From Aequorivita sp. (lineage in GTDB: Bacteria > Bacteroidota > Bacteroidia > Flavobacteriales > Flavobacteriaceae): a stretch of 64,000 nucleotides of DNA. The position numbers were made by a program, and so were the translations under genes. The DNA is taken from positions 1 through 64,000 of the forward strand of contig JAUYGY010000042.1 in assembly GCA_030690315.1 (NCBI GenBank). Direction: 5' to 3'. The notes beneath the pieces were generated by a model. It was not told where the DNA came from. It saw only the letters and a list, made by a program, of their open reading frames with translations, and ran no database searches. Position 1 is the stretch's first letter. Each line of letters opens with the position of its first letter. Below, one piece after another: positions 18,437-24,866 of the stretch.

Positions 18437-18497
18437 AGAATTTGGCATTCTTTGCTCTGTTTGCCAAATTCTAATTGACACTGTCCAAATTCTAATT
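18437..18497. promoter_or_regulatory. Candidate operator: two direct repeats 21 bp apart plus an inverted copy
   Basis: CCAAATTCTAATT occurs at 18464-18476 and 18485-18497, a start-to-start distance of 21 bp. An inverted partial copy AGAATTTGGCA (18437-18447) pairs with TGCCAAATTCT (18462-18472). The block lies in the divergent spacer between the LytS/LytTR operon and the lipoprotein gene. LytTR regulators typically bind paired direct repeats at this spacing. The assignment is inference. Confidence 0.5.
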
Positions 18498-18576
18498 TAC
18501 TGTTTTACCATCTCTATGCAATGGTTAGGTTTGTTTCATTAATGATACAAAACGTAAAATCTAAATTGTTTTAATT

Positions 18577-19788
18577 ATGAAAAAGTTACTAAAACCCCTT
18601 TTTAAAAGTACAACTCTTTTTATGTGGTGCGCCATTTCCTTGGTGGCAATTTCCTGCTCCAGCGATGATCCTGCTGAAGAACCACCAGTGAATGTAGATC
18701 CTATTCAACTGGATTGTGATTACTTTCTGGAAAATAGAACCTTAGTTGATAACCCAGCTGCCCCAGTAGATTATATAGTGAGCTGTAATGCACAAGTAAG
18801 AGCTAACCTTATAATAGAACCAGGTGTTGTAATTGCTTTTACGCAAGACTCTGGACTTAGCTTTCGCGAAACAGTTTCTTCCATCCGTGCAGTTGGGACA
18901 GCAGATAAACCTATCATTTTTACAGGAACACAACCTACGCGTGGTTCTTGGCGCGGTATTTTTATTGAAAGCGGTAATACTGCCAATATAATGGAACATG
19001 TAACGGTTAGTTATGGCGGTGGAGAACCATTTAATAGCAATGGTGACCGCGGTAATATAATTGTCTATGCAGGCGGGGCGCTAACTTTAAATAATTGCAA
19101 CATAATCAGCAGTCAAACTTCTGGATTAAATGCTGTATATTCCGATACCAGCATTACTTTGGAGAACAACATTTTCACCGGAAATGCAAACCCGTTGCTT
19201 ATAAACACCGTGTATGCAACCCAAACCTCTGCAACAGATAACTACGCAGGCAATGATTTAGACAGAGTGCTGCTTTATAACTATTCCATTGAATTTCAAA
19301 CACCAAGTATCTGGAAAAAAATTAATGTGCCTTACCGAGTTTTGAATACAGGTATTAGTGCGGCAAACGCAAGAGGTGAATTAACAATTCAACCAGGGGT
19401 AACTATTGAAATGTCTCCAGGCACAAGTATCAATATTCGTGAAACCGCCGGTTTAAAAATGGTGGGTACTCCATCAGATCCCATTATAATAAAAGGGGTA
19501 ACAAACACTCCCGGCTCTTGGAACGGAATCACAATGAACACCACAAACCCAATGAATGAAATTGGTTTTGCACAAATAAGTAATGCAGGTGAGGATCCAA
19601 GCAATAACAAAGGAGCTATAAGCCTTTGGTTTAACTCAAAACTATACATTCACGATACAGAGTTTAAAGATCTAGCATCCTGTGGGGTTTACGGTAGGTT
19701 ATTGGCTAGTCAGACTTTCAATCCAAACTACTCCTCATCAAATCTCACATATATCAATGTGGCCTGTACTGAGTTTTTTGAGAACTAA
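18577..19788 (+). CDS. Surface-lipoprotein candidate, right-handed beta-helix
   Basis: The signal peptide ends in a lipobox (SLVAISC, lipidated C27), followed by SSDD. A serine/acidic run right after the cysteine is a lipoprotein surface-export signal described in Bacteroidota. The rest (403 residues in all) has repeated short beta strands with G, N and V turns (VVIAFTQDSGLSF, VTIEMSPGTSINI, IFTGT, IIKGV). It looks like two halves of a parallel beta-helix, as in many surface adhesins or carbohydrate-binding proteins. I see no catalytic motif. It is divergent from the LytS/LytTR operon, with a candidate operator between them. Confidence 0.75.
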   Translation: MKKLLKPLFKSTTLFMWCAISLVAISCSSDDPAEEPPVNVDPIQLDCDYFLENRTLVDNPAAPVDYIVSCNAQVRANLIIEPGVVIAFTQDSGLSFRETVSSIRAVGTADKPIIFTGTQPTRGSWRGIFIESGNTANIMEHVTVSYGGGEPFNSNGDRGNIIVYAGGALTLNNCNIISSQTSGLNAVYSDTSITLENNIFTGNANPLLINTVYATQTSATDNYAGNDLDRVLLYNYSIEFQTPSIWKKINVPYRVLNTGISAANARGELTIQPGVTIEMSPGTSINIRETAGLKMVGTPSDPIIIKGVTNTPGSWNGITMNTTNPMNEIGFAQISNAGEDPSNNKGAISLWFNSKLYIHDTEFKDLASCGVYGRLLASQTFNPNYSSSNLTYINVACTEFFEN

Positions 19789-19830
19789 TATTTAAAAAAT
19801 TTTCCACAATTTATTAGCCAGATTTAATTA

Positions 19831-19868
19831 AAACCTTCCCGGCAAAATAATTTTGTGGGAAGGTTTTT
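19831..19868 (+). terminator. Terminator after the lipoprotein gene
   Basis: The arms AAACCTTCCC and GGGAAGGTTT pair perfectly and are followed by T residues. Confidence 0.85.
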
Positions 19869-19911
19869 TTATGTATAGAATTTCAGAAATGTATAATAAC
19901 CATTGAATCAT

Positions 19912-19919
19912 TATCTTTG
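19912..19919 (+). promoter_or_regulatory. -7 box before the small membrane protein gene
   Basis: TATCTTTG is an exact TAnnTTTG match, only 17 bp before the ATG, so the leader would be about 10 nt. Confidence 0.55.
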
Positions 19920-19936
19920 AAGGAAACTTTTGCACC

Positions 19937-20239
19937 ATGGCAAATTCCCAAAGATTTAGATTCCCAAAGACCGTTGTTTTTATCTTTACAATAGTTTCAA
20001 TATTGGTAATCTTGCTGAGCTATTTTCTCTTTTACCGAAAAGAAAGTACTTTCTGTGCTGACCATTTGATGATTGCACAGACCGTTGCCTTGGTTTTCCA
20101 AATAATCCTTAACTATATTAACTACCGTTCTTCCCAAAAGATAGTCATACTTGCCACTTTATTTACCAGTGCTGCCATACTGTTAGGTGTACTCTCTTCT
20201 TTTTTTTATTTTAGGTTAATGTGCGCTATTTTTGGTTAA
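19937..20239 (+). CDS. Small membrane protein of unknown function
   Basis: A 100-residue protein with three likely membrane segments (VVFIFTIVSILVILLSYFLF; MIAQTVALVFQIILNYI; IVILATLFTSAAILLGVLSSFFYF). It has two cysteines (in TFCADH and LMCAIFG). No family is recognised. An exact -7 box 17 bp upstream and a terminator before that support a separate transcript. The glycosyltransferase gene follows after 54 bp, so the two could be co-transcribed. Confidence 0.65.
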   Translation: MANSQRFRFPKTVVFIFTIVSILVILLSYFLFYRKESTFCADHLMIAQTVALVFQIILNYINYRSSQKIVILATLFTSAAILLGVLSSFFYFRLMCAIFG

Positions 20240-20293
20240 CTATCATTTCAATTAATAGAGAAGCATAACGTCACAAAACCTGAAGTAGAAAAT

Positions 20294-21529
20294 TTGAAAC
20301 ATCTTTTAATAATCGGCCACACATTTCCCGAACCCAGCACAACTGCCGCTGGAAGTAGGATGATGCAACTGGTTGAATTATTTCAGGAAGAAAATTACCA
20401 AATTACCTTTGCCAGCACGGCTTCTCTTTCTGAAAGATCTGCCAATCTCCAAGCACAGGGCATTTCCACAAAAATCATTCTGCTTAATGATACTTCTTTC
20501 GATGAATTCATAAAAGAACTGAATCCTGAAATCGTACTTTTTGACCGTTATATTACGGAAGAACAATTCGGGTGGCGTGTTGCTGAAAATTGCCCGAATG
20601 CCTTAAAAATTCTCGATACCGAAGATTTGCATTTTCTGAGAAAGGCTAGGGAAGAAGCAGTAAAAAATAATAAACACTTTTCCGAAGCTAACCTATTTTC
20701 TGAAACTGCAAAGCGGGAACTGGCGAGCATATTGCGCTGCGACCTGTCGCTAATCATTTCAGAATATGAAATGGAACTGCTTCAAAACACCTTTAAAATT
20801 TCGTCGGAACTGCTTTATTACCTGCCTTTTTTGGTTGAAACTCTTACTGAGGAATCGGCGATTCCTTCGTTTGAGGAACGCCAAAACTTTCTCGCCATTG
20901 GCAATTTATTGCACGCGCCCAATGTTGATTCAGTTTTACAATTAAAGGAAATTTGGCCCGAAATAAAGAAACAATTTCCGGCGGCAGAGCTTCATATATA
21001 CGGAGCCTATGCCCCTCAGCAAATACTTCAACTAAATAATAAAAAGGAAGGTTTTATCATAAAAGGCTGGGCAGAAAATGTGGAAACCGTGATGAAAACA
21101 TATCGCCTGCAATTGGCGCCCCTTCGTTTTGGTGCTGGCTTGAAAGGAAAACTTTTGGATGCCATGCGGTTCGGCCTGCCTTCTATAACCACAGAAGTTG
21201 GAGCAGAGGGAATGCACGGCGAACTTAAATTTGGCGGAAGCATCACTTCTTCAAATAAGGATTTCATAAACGCTTCCGTAAAATTAGATACTGAAAAAAT
21301 CAGTTGGCATGAAGCCCAAAAAAACGGTTTTGAAATTATTCAAAAGCGTTTTCAAAAAAACCTTTTCTCCGACGAATTCAAAAAACGCATCCGCGAACTT
21401 TCCCAAAACTTAAATACCCACCGCAAGCAAAACTTCTTTGGGCAAATATTGCAGCACCATAGTTTGCAAAGCACAAAATATATGAGCAAATGGATTGAGG
21501 AAAAAGCAAAGCAAAAACCAAAGGAATAA
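20294..21529 (+). CDS. GT4-like glycosyltransferase (TTG start)
   Basis: A GT-B fold glycosyltransferase, probably acting on surface polysaccharide. The N-terminal Rossmann half starts LLIIGHTFPEPSTTAAGSRMMQL. The C-terminal half shows FLAIGNLLHAPNVDSV, ELHIYGAY and the acceptor/donor loop PLRFGAGLKGKLLDAMRFGLPSITTEVGAEG, a Glycos_transf_1-like signature. Starting at TTG keeps the first beta strand; the next ATG would remove about 20 conserved-looking residues. The stop codon overlaps the first unit of a heptamer array. Confidence 0.8.
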   Translation: MKHLLIIGHTFPEPSTTAAGSRMMQLVELFQEENYQITFASTASLSERSANLQAQGISTKIILLNDTSFDEFIKELNPEIVLFDRYITEEQFGWRVAENCPNALKILDTEDLHFLRKAREEAVKNNKHFSEANLFSETAKRELASILRCDLSLIISEYEMELLQNTFKISSELLYYLPFLVETLTEESAIPSFEERQNFLAIGNLLHAPNVDSVLQLKEIWPEIKKQFPAAELHIYGAYAPQQILQLNNKKEGFIIKGWAENVETVMKTYRLQLAPLRFGAGLKGKLLDAMRFGLPSITTEVGAEGMHGELKFGGSITSSNKDFINASVKLDTEKISWHEAQKNGFEIIQKRFQKNLFSDEFKKRIRELSQNLNTHRKQNFFGQILQHHSLQSTKYMSKWIEEKAKQKPKE

Positions 21530-21569
21530 TCCCAAATCCCAAATCCCAAATTCCAAATCCCTAATCCCT
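21528..21569 (+). repeat. Heptamer tandem array (AATCCCA type), 6 units
   Basis: AATCCCA x3, AATTCCA, AATCCCT x2. The array begins inside the stop codon of the glycosyltransferase gene and lies 34 bp before the PAP2 gene. Confidence 0.9.
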
Positions 21570-21603
21570 AAATTGTTGCTATCTTTAAAAATTTGCTTTT
21601 AAA

Positions 21604-22332
21604 ATGAGACAAAGCCTACTAGCATTTATTAAGAGTTTCAGAAGCTTTTTGTGGCGCACCTTCCATAAGGACAATCCAAAACTGCCTTACATTATTATCA
21701 TTATTGTGGCCTTTATTGTGGTTGTTGGCGGACTCAACATTTTCATTGAACTAACCGACGAGCTAAGCAACGATGTGCTGGCCCAATACGATCGACAAAT
21801 TACTGATTCTATAATTGCCCACCGAAGCCCAATGCTCACCCAATATTTTATTTTTATGACCGATGTTGGGGATTTTTATGGGTATCTAATTGTGCTCATT
21901 CTCGCGCTAATAATTTCAATGGTCTTTTTTAAAAACTGGCGCTACATTGCCCAAACCGTGCTGGTGTTGCTGTTGGCTTCCATTTCAAACACCATGCTGA
22001 AACGTTTTATAGATCGTGCAAGGCCGGGCATTGAACATTTGGTTTCGGTAGAAACCCTAAGTTATCCCAGCGGGCACGCTATGAGTGCCATGGCTTTTTA
22101 TGGGTTTTTGATCTATATTTTTTACACCTTCAAAATGAACCGTTGGCTTAAGTACAGCATCATTATCCTTTTGCTCCTCATTATCTTGAGCATTGGCATA
22201 AGCCGTATTTACTTGGGGGTCCATTTTCCTTCAGACATTGCGGGCGGTTATATTGCGGGTTTGATTTGGGTGTTTTTCTGTATCCTGATATTTAATTTGG
22301 CAGAGGTTTTTAGAAGAGATCCAGAGGCGTGA
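21604..22332 (+). CDS. PAP2-family membrane phosphatase
   Basis: An integral membrane phosphatase that removes phosphate from lipid phosphates such as phosphatidic acid, undecaprenyl diphosphate or lipid A. All three PAP2 motifs are present: KRFIDRARP, PSGHAM and SRIYLGVHFPSDIAGG, with the catalytic histidines in the second and third. Six membrane segments fit the 242 residues. The N-terminal helix (IIIIIVAFIVVVGGLNIFIEL) and the sequence between the first and second helices match the common bacterial form. The lipid substrate cannot be told from sequence. Confidence 0.92.
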   Translation: MRQSLLAFIKSFRSFLWRTFHKDNPKLPYIIIIIVAFIVVVGGLNIFIELTDELSNDVLAQYDRQITDSIIAHRSPMLTQYFIFMTDVGDFYGYLIVLILALIISMVFFKNWRYIAQTVLVLLLASISNTMLKRFIDRARPGIEHLVSVETLSYPSGHAMSAMAFYGFLIYIFYTFKMNRWLKYSIIILLLLIILSIGISRIYLGVHFPSDIAGGYIAGLIWVFFCILIFNLAEVFRRDPEA

Positions 22333-22443
22333 AAAATAGAGTGGTGTAAATTCTTTATGGCTTTAATCCATATAACCTCCAAAGCTTTCCTTTCCAGAAA
22401 CGCTAACCCAAAGCGCTATGAATGAGGAGAATAAAATTTTAAA

Positions 22444-22467
22444 AACATGCGTATATTGCATGTTGAC
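22444..22467 (+). promoter_or_regulatory. Candidate mazEF operator and -35-like element
   Basis: ACATGC (22444-22449) and GCATGT (22457-22462) form an inverted repeat around a 7-nt AT-rich centre, 73 bp before mazE. TTGACA overlaps its end (22462-22467), and a TACTTTG-like box lies near 22511. Antitoxins of this type repress their own promoter through such palindromes; the link is inference. Confidence 0.45.
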
Positions 22468-22534
22468 ATTAATAAGGAACGAATTTTGATATTCCAATAA
22501 AATGTATTTACTTTGTAATAACATTTAAGAAATT

Positions 22535-22780
22535 ATGGAAACTTCAATAATCAAAATCGGAAATTCAAAAGGACTTCGTTTGAGTAAAACCATTTTGGAA
22601 AAGTACAATATCAAGGACAAGGTTGAGCTTATTCTTGAAAAGGGACAGATTATTCTCAAACCAATAGCTTCACCACGGAAAAATTGGGAAAAGGAATTTA
22701 AGAAAATGAGTGAAAATGGAGATGACAAGTTACTGATGAACGATGTGTTCGATGATGAAAACCTTGATGAATGGAATTAA
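22535..22780 (+). CDS. mazE: MazE-like antitoxin (AbrB/SpoVT fold)
   Basis: The first 45 residues have the swapped-hairpin AbrB pattern (SIIKIGNSKGLRLSKTILEKYNI, then KVELILEKGQIILKP), which binds the operator. The acidic C-terminal tail (about 55-81, DDEN-rich) is the usual toxin-neutralising segment. The gene overlaps the MazF-like gene by 10 bp, the standard type II antitoxin-toxin arrangement. It has 81 residues. Confidence 0.88.
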   Translation: METSIIKIGNSKGLRLSKTILEKYNIKDKVELILEKGQIILKPIASPRKNWEKEFKKMSENGDDKLLMNDVFDDENLDEWN

Positions 22781-23094
22781 AACAATACTCAATCGTTCTT
22801 GTAAATCTTGACCCTACAATTGGTAGTGAAATAAAAAAGACAAGGCCCTGTGTTATCATTTCGCCAAATGAAATGAATAAATATTTGAACACAATTGTAC
22901 TTGCACCCATGACAACGAACCTGAAAAAATATCCAACGAGGGTTTCCGTAAGACACAACGAAAAAAAGGGAATGATTGCTATCGACCAAATTAGGACAGT
23001 TGACAAAACTCGAATTATTAAAGTTTTTGAAAACCTGACCAGTTTGGAGATTGACAAATGCAAAGAAGTAATAAAAGAGACGTTTGTCGACTAA
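22771..23094 (+). CDS. mazF: MazF-like mRNA interferase toxin
   Basis: A PemK/MazF-fold endoribonuclease that cleaves mRNA at short sequence motifs and stops growth when not bound by the antitoxin. Typical segments are VLVNLDPTIGSEIKKTRPCVIISPNEMN (the R and P after the loop belong to the active-site region), VLAPMTTNLKKYPTRV and GMIAIDQIRTVDKTRI. At 107 residues it is complete. Its start overlaps the mazE end. The cleavage motif cannot be predicted. Confidence 0.9.
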   Translation: MELKQYSIVLVNLDPTIGSEIKKTRPCVIISPNEMNKYLNTIVLAPMTTNLKKYPTRVSVRHNEKKGMIAIDQIRTVDKTRIIKVFENLTSLEIDKCKEVIKETFVD

Positions 23095-23148
23095 AAAATA
23101 TTAATACCAACATCTTATATAATTAATTGCTAGTGCAAACCTACTTAC

Positions 23149-23227
23149 GAAAATCCTCGCGGATTTTCTATTCGGTTTGTATTAGTTAAATTAGGCGCTT
23201 AAACCACGCTACTAATCTTATACAAAC
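23149..23227. repeat. Imperfect nested inverted repeats, possible dispersed or attC-like element
   Basis: A perfect 8-bp hairpin (GAAAATCC/GGATTTTC around TCGC, 23149-23168) is followed by a second inverted repeat. In that second repeat GTTTGTATTAGT (23175-23186) pairs with ACTAATCTTATACAAAC (23211-23227) except for a five-base bulge. It fills the spacer between mazF and the next gene. An imperfect stem with bulged bases recalls integron attC sites, but no consensus core triplets are proven here. Confidence 0.4.
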
Positions 23228-23293
23228 ACGATAGCAGTACTACCAAAAATCGGCAAATAAGTACTTTAACTTAAAGATGCGAACTACAGCTTT

Positions 23294-23683
23294 ATGATTA
23301 TTGAAATAGCAAAATGGACATTAATTGCCTTCGGGATATTCTTTATTTGTGTTGGAGGAATTATGTTATTTAGACCTAAAACGGCAAGAGAAACCTTGCG
23401 GAAAGCTGGAAGTACAAATCTCATAAATTATGCTGAAATAACAATAAGAATGATACCAGCCGCCGCATTTATTATTTACTCAGATTATTCAAAATATCCT
23501 GAGGTATTCAAATTGGTTGGTTGGTTTATGCTCCTTACTTCTTTTGTGCTTTATTTTGTTCCTAAAAAATTACATCATAATTTTTCAAATAAAGGCGCTG
23601 ATATTTTAAAACCAATTTACTTCCAATTAATTTCACCTTTCTCAATCTTATTCGGAATATTGATTCTAAATTCTGTTATCTAA
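23294..23683 (+). CDS. Membrane protein of unknown function
   Basis: A 129-residue protein with four likely membrane segments: ~5-25 (AKWTLIAFGIFFICVGGIML), ~48-66, ~74-92 (VGWFMLLTSFVLYFV) and ~108-128 (LISPFSILFGILILNS). No family is recognised. It lies alone in the accessory stretch between mazEF and the 21-bp repeat array. It has no clear -7 box, and a terminator lies about 120 bp downstream. Confidence 0.6.
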   Translation: MIIEIAKWTLIAFGIFFICVGGIMLFRPKTARETLRKAGSTNLINYAEITIRMIPAAAFIIYSDYSKYPEVFKLVGWFMLLTSFVLYFVPKKLHHNFSNKGADILKPIYFQLISPFSILFGILILNSVI

Positions 23684-23799
23684 ACACTAATTCAAAAACA
23701 AGTACTACTGCCCACACCCGTTTTACGCTATTGCAAAGAGTGGTAGCAATCCATGATGGCGAAGAGACTACTTCATTGCTATGATGGAGTTAGAAAAAG

Positions 23800-23825
23800 A
23801 CGGTTCTTTTGGAACCGTTTTTTTA
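23800..23825 (+). terminator. Rho-independent terminator
   Basis: ACGGTTC and GAACCGT pair around a 5-nt loop and are followed by seven T. It probably ends the transcript of the membrane protein gene upstream. Confidence 0.8.
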
Positions 23826-23837
23826 GCACGCAATTTT

Positions 23838-24089
23838 CATAAAAATCATTGTCAAAATGTCAACATAAATAGCATTTACGCTATTAATAATGATTTTTAC
23901 ATCAATTGAAATGATTGATTAACTATTTAAATTGATATTTTAACTAATTGTATTTACAGTTTGACTATTATTATTGATTATTAAACTACTTAAAATGACA
24001 TTTTAACTATTAATAATGACGTTCTGACTATTAAAAATGATTAAAAGACTGGTAAAACAGACTCTTTGACTACTAAAACTGATGATTAT
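23838..24089. repeat. Degenerate 21-bp tandem repeat, about 12 units
   Basis: From 23922 the triplet ACT recurs at exactly 21-bp steps (23922, 23943, 23964, 23985, 24006, 24027, 24048, 24069), and weaker units continue the phase back to 23838. The best units read ACTATTAATAATGAC + 6 bases. No gap breaks the period although the units differ strongly. All three plus frames contain stops. One minus frame is nearly open with a seven-residue period and three TAA. Confidence 0.8.
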
Positions 24090-24192
24090 GGCCAAAAGCA
24101 AGTTTAAATACAAAAGAGTAGCCCGAATGTGGGGGTATTTCCCCTGAAAATTTTATCCTTACAGTTTTTGAAACCGTGAACAAGCAAATTTG

Positions 24193-24200
24193 TATATTTG
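24193..24200 (+). promoter_or_regulatory. -7 box before the antitoxin-like gene pair
   Basis: TATATTTG is an exact TAnnTTTG match with a TTG 22 bp upstream (24168-24170). It lies 18 bp before the start codon. Confidence 0.55.
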
Positions 24201-24217
24201 AATAAAACTATTTCATT

Positions 24218-24457
24218 ATGGATTTCCAGACCCGAAAATTAAATTTAATCGCTTACTTGGCACAAGTTCAAGACGAAAGCATTTTAAACAAAATTGAAAG
24301 TTTTCTACTTAAAGGAAAAACAAAGGATGATAAAGCCGCATTTACACCTTTTACACTGGATGAGTTTATTGATAGAATCGAAAAATCTGAACAAGATTTT
24401 AAAGAAGAAAAGTTTAAAAGTCAGGATGAATTAAAAAAAATTTCAGAGAAATGGTAA
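24218..24457 (+). CDS. Antitoxin-like protein without adjacent toxin
   Basis: 79 residues, highly charged. The N-terminal half (RKLNLIAYLAQVQDESILNKI) aligns by eye with the antitoxin at 57793-58011 (SKIELIKMILNIENDTFIKKV), while the C-terminal half is an acidic/lysine helix ending KKISEKW. In Bacteroidota such small proteins usually precede a RelE/ParE toxin. Here the next gene is another antitoxin-like protein instead. No toxin follows, so this is either an orphan antitoxin or has another role. It has its own -7 box. Confidence 0.6.
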   Translation: MDFQTRKLNLIAYLAQVQDESILNKIESFLLKGKTKDDKAAFTPFTLDEFIDRIEKSEQDFKEEKFKSQDELKKISEKW

Positions 24458-24487
24458 AGTGATATTTAAAACCAAATCTTATAAAAA

Positions 24488-24724
24488 ATGGCAACAGTAG
24501 ATAATTTAAGAAATGGATTGATAGAAACAATCCTATCCATAAAAAACAAAGCCTTTTTGGAAGCGCTAGATACTCTTATTTCTACCTCGGAATCTGAAAC
24601 CGTTGCATTGTCAAAAGAGCAAAAAACCATGTTGGAGATGAGCGAACAGGACATTAAAGACGGAAAATTAATTTCACAAGAGGCAATGGATAAAAGAAAT
24701 TTAGAATGGCTAAACGCAATGTAG
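24488..24724 (+). CDS. Second antitoxin-like protein without adjacent toxin
   Basis: 78 residues with the same layout as its neighbour: an N-terminal helical pair (NLRNGLIETILSIKNKAFLEALDTLI) and an acidic C-terminal segment (LSKEQKTMLEMSEQDIKDGKLISQ). It follows 30 bp after the first, so both are likely on one transcript. Directly downstream is a heptamer array and uvrB, not a toxin gene. A toxin may have been lost, or both proteins may neutralise toxins encoded elsewhere, such as the one at 57488-57793. Confidence 0.6.
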   Translation: MATVDNLRNGLIETILSIKNKAFLEALDTLISTSESETVALSKEQKTMLEMSEQDIKDGKLISQEAMDKRNLEWLNAM

Positions 24725-24752
24725 TATAGAAAACATTTCTATCAAAAACCTT

Positions 24753-24836
24753 CTCACGTCTCACATCTCACTTCTCACTTCTCACTTCTCACTTCGCACA
24801 TCTCACTACTCACATCTCACTACTCACTTCTATTTA
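24753..24836 (+). repeat. Heptamer tandem array (CTCACTT type), 12 units
   Basis: Eleven CTCACNN-type units and a last degenerate one (CTATTTA) run in strict 7-bp phase. Variants are CTCACGT, CTCACAT, CTCACTT, CTCACTA and CGCACAT. The unit is the reverse-complement form of the GTGAGAA array at 62384-62516. It ends next to the uvrB -7 box. Confidence 0.9.
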
Positions 24837-24837
24837 G

Positions 24838-24845
24838 TACTTTTG
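24838..24845 (+). promoter_or_regulatory. -7 box for uvrB
   Basis: TACTTTTG matches TAnnTTTG, directly abutting the heptamer array and 21 bp before the start codon. The -33 region therefore lies inside the repeat. Confidence 0.55.
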
Positions 24846-24866
24846 TAAAGCAATGAAAAAGAACCC

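Larger units (their letters stand above)
23684..24217. other. 534-bp intergenic stretch with hairpin, terminator, 21-bp array and micro-ORF
   Basis: No gene of normal size is visible. In order it holds a weak inverted repeat (TAGCAAT 23744-23750 / ATTGCTA 23775-23781), a clear terminator (23800-23825), the 21-bp array (23838-24089), and a 19-codon micro-ORF at 24088-24147 starting MAKSKFKYKRVARM with no recognised match. A -7 box for the next gene (24193-24200) ends it. Confidence 0.6.

Noticed and set aside
23838..24089. 21-bp array as a living coding repeat
   Set aside because: All three plus frames contain stops in nearly every unit. The best minus frame has three TAA and no good start, so at most it is a decayed gene.
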